NCBI GenBank assembly: GCA_945827765.1 | Contig: CALZPS010000005.1 | Span: 1-20,147 of the forward strand | DNA from: an uncultured Lachnospiraceae bacterium | Lineage (GTDB): Bacteria; Bacillota; Clostridia; Lachnospirales; Lachnospiraceae | Length of the DNA: 20,147 bases | Direction of reading: 5' to 3' | Shown here: positions 14,627-20,147 of the stretch, in pieces | How the letters are laid out: each line of letters begins with the position of its first letter | Position numbering within the stretch: position 1 is the stretch's first letter | Notes under the pieces: generated by a model | Databases searched by the model: none | The model's input: the letters and a program-made list of their open reading frames with translations, nothing else | What the model was told of the DNA's origin: nothing | Position numbers and translations under genes: made by a program

Positions 14627-17335
14627 TTATTCCCTCCACCGGGCATGGCTGCCGCGGTCGGTCTTCGTGATATAGAGCTGACAGTCTATCTGTTCTTTCA
14701 ATTCATTGACGTGTGAAATAATTCCCACCAGTGCTTTCTCCCCTGCCAGTTCCTGCAGAATGCGAATTGCCCGCTCACGCGCCATGTCATCGAGCGAACC
14801 GAAACCTTCATCCACGAACATCGTCTCCAGACTGATTGCCCCCGCACTGTTCTGCACAATATCTGCCAGTCCCAGTGCCATCGCCAGTGCAGCCAGAAAC
14901 GACTCTCCGCCTGAAAGCGTCTTTACATCGCGCACAGAATCATTGACCAGATGATACACATCCAAGTCCAGCCCTGCCTGCCCCTGACTGCTCAGATTTT
15001 CCATCTCACGGCACTGCAGAATAAACTCGTTATCGGTCATTTTGGCCAGCCTGCGATTGGCAGCCCCGATGATCTGTCTGAAATATTTGCGCTGTACATA
15101 AGTCTCAAAATCCAGCTTGATGCTGCCGGAAAGTTGCCCGTTCGCCGTGCGGCTTAAATTGTTCATCATTTCATATTGTTTCTGCAAATCTGCAGCAGCC
15201 GAGCCATACTCCCGCAAATTTTTCAATGCCGCTTTGTTTTTTTGATACACCAGATGAAGGCGCAGATGTCTCTCCTTCTGTCCTTTTAATTTTGCCGTTT
15301 CCAGTTCCAACTGTGCCTTGCTCTCCTGCAGGTCAACCGATTTCTTCCCTTCCAATTGAGATTGCAGGGATTCGACTCTGGCTGTCTGCCGGAGAACTTT
15401 TTCCTCGTAAATCTGCACCTTTTTTTGTAACTGTTCCCGCACGGAAAGCCATTGTCTGGCAGTCTCATACTCACTCGACTGATCCAAAAACCCCTGTCTT
15501 TCAAGCTCCTGCACAAACAGTTTTTCCGCTTGTTCCTGCTGTTTAATCAGCATTTCCAATCGATTCTGTTGATTTTCCAGCTGCCCGCTTTTGCGTTCTC
15601 TTTCCTCTGCAAACTTGCGCGAGCGCTGTTCCAGTTTTTCCTCTTCGTCACGCAAGGTCTGCAATGTCCGTTCCAGTTCTTTCATCTGACGTTTCACCTG
15701 CTGCCCGTTAATGACTTCCGCACGGTTATTTTCTCCATTGATTTGCTGCAGCAGCTTTTCTTCCGCTTCCAGTTGTCCTTTGAGCGTCTGAAATACTTCC
15801 GCTGCCTGTGCCCGCCGGTTTTCTGCTGTATCCCGGTACTGTTTTGCCTGTTCCACATCCTTCTGATTCGGCGCATCCTTACGCGTCTGTGCTTTCTGTG
15901 GATGATGCACAGAGCCACACACAGGGCATGGCTTTCCTTCCTCCAGTTGCCCCGCCAGAATTCCCGCCTGTTCCTCAAAGAACCGTTGATACCATTCTTC
16001 ATATATCTGCGAGCACTCCCGGCATTTTTTCATCGCTTGTTCCAGTTTTTCCTGTGCTGTCCGGCAGCTTTCTTTTAAAGTCTGTATGCGCTGCAGGTGC
16101 GGCAGAATATCTGCCAGTCTTTGCAGGCGCATCTGCAGGACAGGTTCCTGTTGTTTGCGTTCTTTTGCCTTTTCCTGCCACTGTTCCTGCAGACGTTTTC
16201 CCTGCGGCAGATACATTTTCAGCCACTGTTCTGTCTTTTGAACATCCGTCCTCTGTTGTTCTGATTCATGGCGGATGCGTACCCACTCTTTTTCAAACGG
16301 CAGAACCTTTTCTGCCCGCGCGGCACATGCAAGCTGTCCCTTACAGCTTTCTATCTCACCTTTCTGTCCCTCCAGTTCCTGTTGTTCTTCTACATATTTC
16401 CCGAGCAGGATAAATAATCGATTCACTTCTTCCTGGGCCTGAATGCGCAGATTGAGTGTATCGATTTGTTTCTGCAGACGAGCGCATTGTTTTTCAGATT
16501 CCATTTCCATACTCTTGTCCCGACTTACAATCTGACTCAGCAGTTCACAGGTTTCCTGCATCGGGGGCATCTCCAAGTCACATAAACGCTGCCAGTTTTT
16601 CCGATATTCGTCTGCACCGGATACCGCTGTGTGCTCCGACACCTCCGCCTGATCCGGCATTCCGACTGAATCCGACACCTCCACCTGATCCATCTCCCGT
16701 TTGCAATCCCGGCGGTTTTGTTCCAGTGAAATGTAAAGCTGTTTCGCGCGGTTCGCCAACTCTTCCTGCATCTGCCAGTACAGTTTTGTCTGAAAAATCT
16801 GTGAAAAAATCTTCCGCCGTTCTTTCGATTCCGCATGCAGTAGTTTCAAAAAATCGCCCTGCGCAATCATGGCAATCTGTGTAAATTGATTCACATCCAG
16901 TCCGATTATTTCTTCTATTTTCTTATCAATTTCCCTCTTTTTTCCCTGAAATTCTTTACCATCCGGTAATAACAGGCTCACTTTAGCGGTTTCTTTCACA
17001 AATTTCAGTGTCCCGTCCTTGTTCTTTCGTTTTCCTGCCCGCAGATATTCGGGATTGCGGCGGACGACATAACATTCTCCACGATAAGAAAATTCAAGTT
17101 CCACGAACGTATCAATATCTTCCGCCGCATACTGGCTGCGCATCATATTCCCGTCACGTTTTCCGCCGCTGGTATGGTCATAGAGAGCGTAGGTTATGGC
17201 ATCAAAAATCGTGGTCTTACCGGCTCCGGTGTCTCCCGTGATCAAAAAAAGTCCGCTGTTTATTTTTGTAAAGTCTATCGCTTCGCACCCTGCATAAGAG
17301 CCAAAAGCAGACATTGTAAGTTTACATGGTCTCAT
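14627..17335 (-). CDS. sbcC: Exonuclease SbcCD subunit C (Rad50-like ATPase)
   Basis: A 902-residue SMC-like ATPase that partners SbcD to open and cut DNA hairpins and blocked double-strand ends. The N-terminal part carries Walker A GDTGAGKT at 34-41 and the Q-loop phrase IAMIAQGDFLKLL. Long glutamine/glutamate-rich coiled coils flank a zinc hook, CPVC at 470-473 followed by GSVHHPQ. The C-terminal lobe has the signature LSGGES at 807-812, Walker B MFVDEGFGSLD at about 839-849 and the switch histidine in ISHV. Length is normal for Firmicutes SbcC. The ATG has AAAGGGA six bases upstream, 17 bases after the sbcD stop. One oddity is a 36-base direct repeat in the first coiled coil. Confidence 0.95.
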   Translation of the reverse strand: MRPCKLTMSAFGSYAGCEAIDFTKINSGLFLITGDTGAGKTTIFDAITYALYDHTSGGKRDGNMMRSQYAAEDIDTFVELEFSYRGECYVVRRNPEYLRAGKRKNKDGTLKFVKETAKVSLLLPDGKEFQGKKREIDKKIEEIIGLDVNQFTQIAMIAQGDFLKLLHAESKERRKIFSQIFQTKLYWQMQEELANRAKQLYISLEQNRRDCKREMDQVEVSDSVGMPDQAEVSEHTAVSGADEYRKNWQRLCDLEMPPMQETCELLSQIVSRDKSMEMESEKQCARLQKQIDTLNLRIQAQEEVNRLFILLGKYVEEQQELEGQKGEIESCKGQLACAARAEKVLPFEKEWVRIRHESEQQRTDVQKTEQWLKMYLPQGKRLQEQWQEKAKERKQQEPVLQMRLQRLADILPHLQRIQTLKESCRTAQEKLEQAMKKCRECSQIYEEWYQRFFEEQAGILAGQLEEGKPCPVCGSVHHPQKAQTRKDAPNQKDVEQAKQYRDTAENRRAQAAEVFQTLKGQLEAEEKLLQQINGENNRAEVINGQQVKRQMKELERTLQTLRDEEEKLEQRSRKFAEERERKSGQLENQQNRLEMLIKQQEQAEKLFVQELERQGFLDQSSEYETARQWLSVREQLQKKVQIYEEKVLRQTARVESLQSQLEGKKSVDLQESKAQLELETAKLKGQKERHLRLHLVYQKNKAALKNLREYGSAAADLQKQYEMMNNLSRTANGQLSGSIKLDFETYVQRKYFRQIIGAANRRLAKMTDNEFILQCREMENLSSQGQAGLDLDVYHLVNDSVRDVKTLSGGESFLAALAMALGLADIVQNSAGAISLETMFVDEGFGSLDDMARERAIRILQELAGEKALVGIISHVNELKEQIDCQLYITKTDRGSHARWRE
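16635..16691 (-). repeat. 36-base-period direct repeat inside sbcC
   Basis: Two 21-base copies (16635-16655 and 16671-16691) differ at one position, with starts 36 bases apart. In the protein they give DQVEVSDS and DQAEVSEH 12 residues apart, at about residues 216-235 in the first coiled-coil arm. This looks like a recent in-frame duplication that lengthens a loop or a break in the coil. Confidence 0.7.
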
Positions 17336-17352
17336 GGATTTCCCTTTCTCAT

Positions 17353-18564
17353 TTATCCTTCTGCCGCATTTTGTGCCAGAATATCACACAAAACTGTTCT
17401 TTCCTCTTCCGACAGTTCCCTCCCCTGCACTTCCCGGTAAAATTCACCGAACAAAGTAAGCGGATCCTGCAATTCACCCTCTTGTACAGACTCACATAGT
17501 TTTTGCCGGGTACGGCTATTGTCCATCCGCACTTCCAATATATGGGAGAACACCCGCTCCAACTGTTCTTTCGGTTTATACGGTTCCGACTCATCAGTCA
17601 GTGTGACACTGATATAATTGCCGCATATTTTCTCTGCATCAGCCAGAATTTCTTTCAATTCACCGCGCACCTTGCACACATCACGCAAAGGATGCAGCGG
17701 ATATTTTATAACTTCCGCAGGCTCCCCCTTTGCCTTTAAATTTACCACATGAAGAGTCTTCTCCTGCTCCGATTCGCTGACAGAATATTTCAGCAATGTC
17801 CCGCAGTAGCGCACATACTCCTGTCCGGCGCACTGTGCCCCGTGCAGATGCCCCAGCGCCACATAATCAAACTTCTCGACCACACTGCTGTCAATTCGGT
17901 CGATGCCTCCCACCTGTACATTCTCGGAATCACAGGTGAGCATTTCGCCTCCCGCACCTGCATAAAATTGATGCGACACCAATATATTGCGGCGTGTCCA
18001 GTCAATGTGTTCCCGCTCCAGAAGACGCCGTACCGCCTCCTGATAAGTCTCCGGCAACTGCAGACTGCACTCCGGCTGCTCCTGTCCGCCTTCACGCAAA
18101 TCCTGATCACTTTCCGTCGTTTCGTGAGTGAAAACCTGTCGTACATATCCCGGTTTTAAAAATGGGAGCAGATAGACATCTACTTCCCCATATTCATCAG
18201 AAAGTGTCACCCGGCGCAGATGCTCCTCCGCCGTCTCCGGTACTTTCCCGGCAATAAAAATATGCTGCCGCCCGAGAATCTCTTTCGCATAATCCAAACG
18301 CTGTGCACTGTCGTGGTTTCCGGCGATGAGTAATACCGGCACTGTCAACTCAGACAATGCCGTCAAAAATCCATCAAAGATTTCCACCGCCTCCGCTGAC
18401 GGCACGGACTTGTCATAGATATCCCCGGCAATGACAATCGCATCCGGCGCAAGCTCCCGCGCATACTGCACGACTTCTTGTAAAATATGTTCCTGATCTT
18501 CTTTTAAATTGTAATGATGCAGTTGTTTTCCGATATGCAGATCGGACAAGTGAAAAAATCTCAT
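17353..18564 (-). CDS. sbcD: Exonuclease SbcCD subunit D (Mre11-like nuclease)
   Basis: A 403-residue metallophosphoesterase-type nuclease that forms the SbcCD complex with the neighbouring SbcC. The two-metal site is complete: D8 and H10 in SDLHIGK, D48 in GDIYDK, N83-H84 in AGNHDS, H198 in VSHQFYAGAGG, and H239/H241 in GHLHGAQ. The C-terminal capping region ends VQEGELQDPLTLFGEFYREV, typical of SbcD. Its ATG overlaps the TGA of the upstream ABC-class ATPase (ATGA at 18561-18564), so the two are translationally coupled; sbcC follows 17 bases after its stop. Manganese is the usual cofactor in the family. Confidence 0.95.
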   Translation of the reverse strand: MRFFHLSDLHIGKQLHHYNLKEDQEHILQEVVQYARELAPDAIVIAGDIYDKSVPSAEAVEIFDGFLTALSELTVPVLLIAGNHDSAQRLDYAKEILGRQHIFIAGKVPETAEEHLRRVTLSDEYGEVDVYLLPFLKPGYVRQVFTHETTESDQDLREGGQEQPECSLQLPETYQEAVRRLLEREHIDWTRRNILVSHQFYAGAGGEMLTCDSENVQVGGIDRIDSSVVEKFDYVALGHLHGAQCAGQEYVRYCGTLLKYSVSESEQEKTLHVVNLKAKGEPAEVIKYPLHPLRDVCKVRGELKEILADAEKICGNYISVTLTDESEPYKPKEQLERVFSHILEVRMDNSRTRQKLCESVQEGELQDPLTLFGEFYREVQGRELSEEERTVLCDILAQNAAEG

Positions 18565-20102
18565 AGTTTCAGTCCCCGGTAACGGTTAAAGCAGGCAAAC
18601 ATTTCCTGCCGTCTCGGTGCTGATAGTGCCGCCACACTTGACGTGCTCTCGCACAGTCCCGCCATCCCGTCTTTTTCTATTTTTTCTTCCAGCTTTTGTA
18701 CAATACTTCGTAAATCCATACGTCCTCCGAAGAAATGTTTCTCCGCATAGCGCACACAGTATCCAAGCGCCGTCACCTGCTCGCTGTCCACAATCTGCTC
18801 CACATAACGCAAATCAATGGTTTCACGATTTATCTGTACCGCTTCACGTCCCATTGTCTTCATCTTAATCCGCTCATTGCCCTGATATTCTCTGTTCTGT
18901 CCCGGGCATCTGGTAAACGACGGTTTTTCTGCCGTCTGCTGCAATCCGGAAAGTGCAGGAAAATTTGCCGCCTCCCGCTTTGCCATCTCTGTAATCTCCC
19001 GCGGCTCATAGCGATCCATCTGCACGATATGGTCTGCGATGTGGAAATATGCGCCTGAGCTCCCTGCCACGATCACCGTGGAGATGCCATACTCCTGATA
19101 TAACTCGCGGATGCGGTCAATAAATGGAGTGATTGGCTCCATATCCCGGTGAATGACCCGCTGCATCAGCTCATCGCGTATCATAAAATTGGTCGCGCTG
19201 GTGTCCTCATCTATCAGCAGTACCTTTGCACCTGCCTCCATACTTTCAATGACATTTGCTGCCTGCGAGGTACTTCCGCTGGCATCCTCGGTATAAAATC
19301 CTTTTGTATCTTTTCCATTCGGCAAATCATTGATAAACATGGAAATATCCGTCTTCTTGATACTTCGTCCATCCTCTGCACGGATTTTCATGGCAGTGGC
19401 ATCCGTAATCACATACTCCCGTCCATCACCGGCGATATGGTTATACACACCCAGTTCCAATGCTTTCAGCAACGTTGATTTTCCATGATAACCACCGCCT
19501 ACAATCAGCGTAATTCCTTTGGGAATTCCCATACCGCGCAGGAGTCCTTTATGCGGCAGTTCAAACGATACTTCCATCTCCTTCGGCGATTGAAACGGGA
19601 TTGCCCCCTTCATCGGTCTTGCGGAAACTCCGGACTCACGCGGAAGGACAGAGCCGTTTGCCACAAATGCTGCCAGTCCCATTTTATCCAGCTGTTCCCG
19701 AATATACTGCTGATCCTCCGCCAAATCGCGGATTTTTCCAAGACGCGCCCTATCACAATTTTTATAATACAAAGACCGCTGTACACAATCCGGCAGAAAA
19801 TCAAACAAAATCTTTTCCAATTCTCTGGCATTGATGGTGCGCCCATTCGCAGGGAAACCAATCTCCATACGCAGAATAACAGAGCCGTCCTCCGGATTTA
19901 TCTGACATGCCGTTCTCTCAAGAACTTCCTGTCCACAGCGGCTGACGGAAATCAAGCCACTCTTACCGGAACCTTTCGCCTGAAATGCGTGCTGTCCCGC
20001 TGCCCGTCCAAACTGTCTTGTCAGCTCGTCCTGCAAAGCAATACGCTGATGCGCGCCGCAATATAATTCCTGCGGGAACCCTGCCTGCGCTCCCTTCAGA
20101 TG
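18561..20102 (-). CDS. ABC-class ATPase (PF09818 type), 5' end missing
   Basis: A partial gene; 513 residues remain, and the first roughly 50-60 residues lie beyond the contig. It resembles the ABC_ATPase family (PF09818), of unknown function. Numbered from the first genuine residue (His, 20100-20102), it has Walker A GGGYHGKST at 202-210, a signature-like TEDASGSTSQAAN at 271-283, Walker B VLLIDEDTSATNF at 294-306, and IVAGSSGAYFHIADHIVQMD, typical of the family. The frame continues into adapter sequence, where a GTG at 20117 would add a false MYKRQ N-terminus; that must be removed. No membrane segments are present, so it is a soluble ATPase. It is first in an operon with sbcD and sbcC, which hints at a nucleic-acid role. 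Confidence 0.88.
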   Translation of the reverse strand, partial: HLKGAQAGFPQELYCGAHQRIALQDELTRQFGRAAGQHAFQAKGSGKSGLISVSRCGQEVLERTACQINPEDGSVILRMEIGFPANGRTINARELEKILFDFLPDCVQRSLYYKNCDRARLGKIRDLAEDQQYIREQLDKMGLAAFVANGSVLPRESGVSARPMKGAIPFQSPKEMEVSFELPHKGLLRGMGIPKGITLIVGGGYHGKSTLLKALELGVYNHIAGDGREYVITDATAMKIRAEDGRSIKKTDISMFINDLPNGKDTKGFYTEDASGSTSQAANVIESMEAGAKVLLIDEDTSATNFMIRDELMQRVIHRDMEPITPFIDRIRELYQEYGISTVIVAGSSGAYFHIADHIVQMDRYEPREITEMAKREAANFPALSGLQQTAEKPSFTRCPGQNREYQGNERIKMKTMGREAVQINRETIDLRYVEQIVDSEQVTALGYCVRYAEKHFFGGRMDLRSIVQKLEEKIEKDGMAGLCESTSSVAALSAPRRQEMFACFNRYRGLKL

Positions 20103-20147
20103 CTGTCTCTTATACACATCTCCGAGCCCACGAGACCGTACTAGATC
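20103..20147. other. Illumina Nextera adapter and index (artefact)
   Basis: 20103-20121 is CTGTCTCTTATACACATCT, the Tn5 mosaic end. 20122-20136 is CCGAGCCCACGAGAC, the rest of the Nextera read-2 adapter. 20137-20144 is CGTACTAG, which matches the i7 index N702, and ATC begins the P7 tail. These bases come from library preparation and are not part of the organism. Confidence 0.98.

Noticed and set aside
15452..16413. Two long plus-strand open frames (208 and 201 codons) opposite sbcC
   Set aside because: They mirror the Gln/Glu-rich coiled-coil codons of SbcC, giving Leu/Phe- and Pro/Ser-rich shadows without start signals.

Overview
The window is a contig fragment from a Gram-positive, low-to-moderate GC anaerobe of the Clostridia, most likely Lachnospiraceae. 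This is inferred from the strong AGGAGG-type ribosome binding sites, frequent TTG/GTG starts, a lipobox solute-binding protein with a CUT1 sugar importer that has no ATPase of its own, a GldA/F/G-like ABC cassette, and the style of the SbcCD and zinc-ribbon proteins. There are no rRNAs, tRNAs, CRISPR arrays, insertion sequences or phage genes. The right end is not biological: positions 20103-20147 are Illumina Nextera adapter plus an i7 index.

Layout. Apart from one AraC-type regulator, every convincing gene is on the minus strand. (1) 1-899: a zinc-ribbon membrane protein, with a possible 37-codon cysteine-rich ORF downstream and a tiny duplicated-start leader ORF upstream. (2) 900-4771: a tightly coupled four-gene ABC cassette in the transcription order ATPase, ABC-2 permease, GldG-like extracytoplasmic protein, short DUF4340 protein. 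(3) 4772-5249: intergenic, with a 10-bp-stem leader hairpin ahead of the ABC cassette and a rho-independent terminator at 5087-5126 that closes the next operon. (4) 5250-13267: a sugar cassette in the transcription order cytoplasmic GH53 beta-1,4-galactanase-like enzyme, lipoprotein sugar binder, two permeases, an unrecognised 610-residue two-part protein, a 70-residue zinc-ribbon protein, and a 605-residue fusion of a sugar-phosphate isomerase/epimerase barrel to an aldo/keto reductase. (5) 13268-13511: a divergent control region with a perfect inverted repeat lying exactly between the -35 and -10 of the regulator promoter. (6) 13512-14594: the AraC-family regulator. (7) 14598-14616: a bidirectional terminator. 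(8) 14627-20102: sbcC, sbcD and a 5'-truncated ABC-class ATPase (PF09818 type), the last two coupled by ATGA overlap.

How the genes fit together. The regulator probably senses a sugar and switches on the divergent cassette. The importer brings in a short oligosaccharide using a shared MsmX/UgpC-type ATPase encoded elsewhere. GH53 would then cleave it inside the cell, since two in-frame stops directly before its TTG start leave no room for a signal peptide. The unknown 610-residue protein and the isomerase/reductase fusion would process the product further. The substrate is not proven. This cassette, especially the fusion and the unknown protein, is the best candidate here for an undescribed pathway. 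The SbcCD operon is DNA-end processing machinery linked to an ABC-class ATPase of unknown function.
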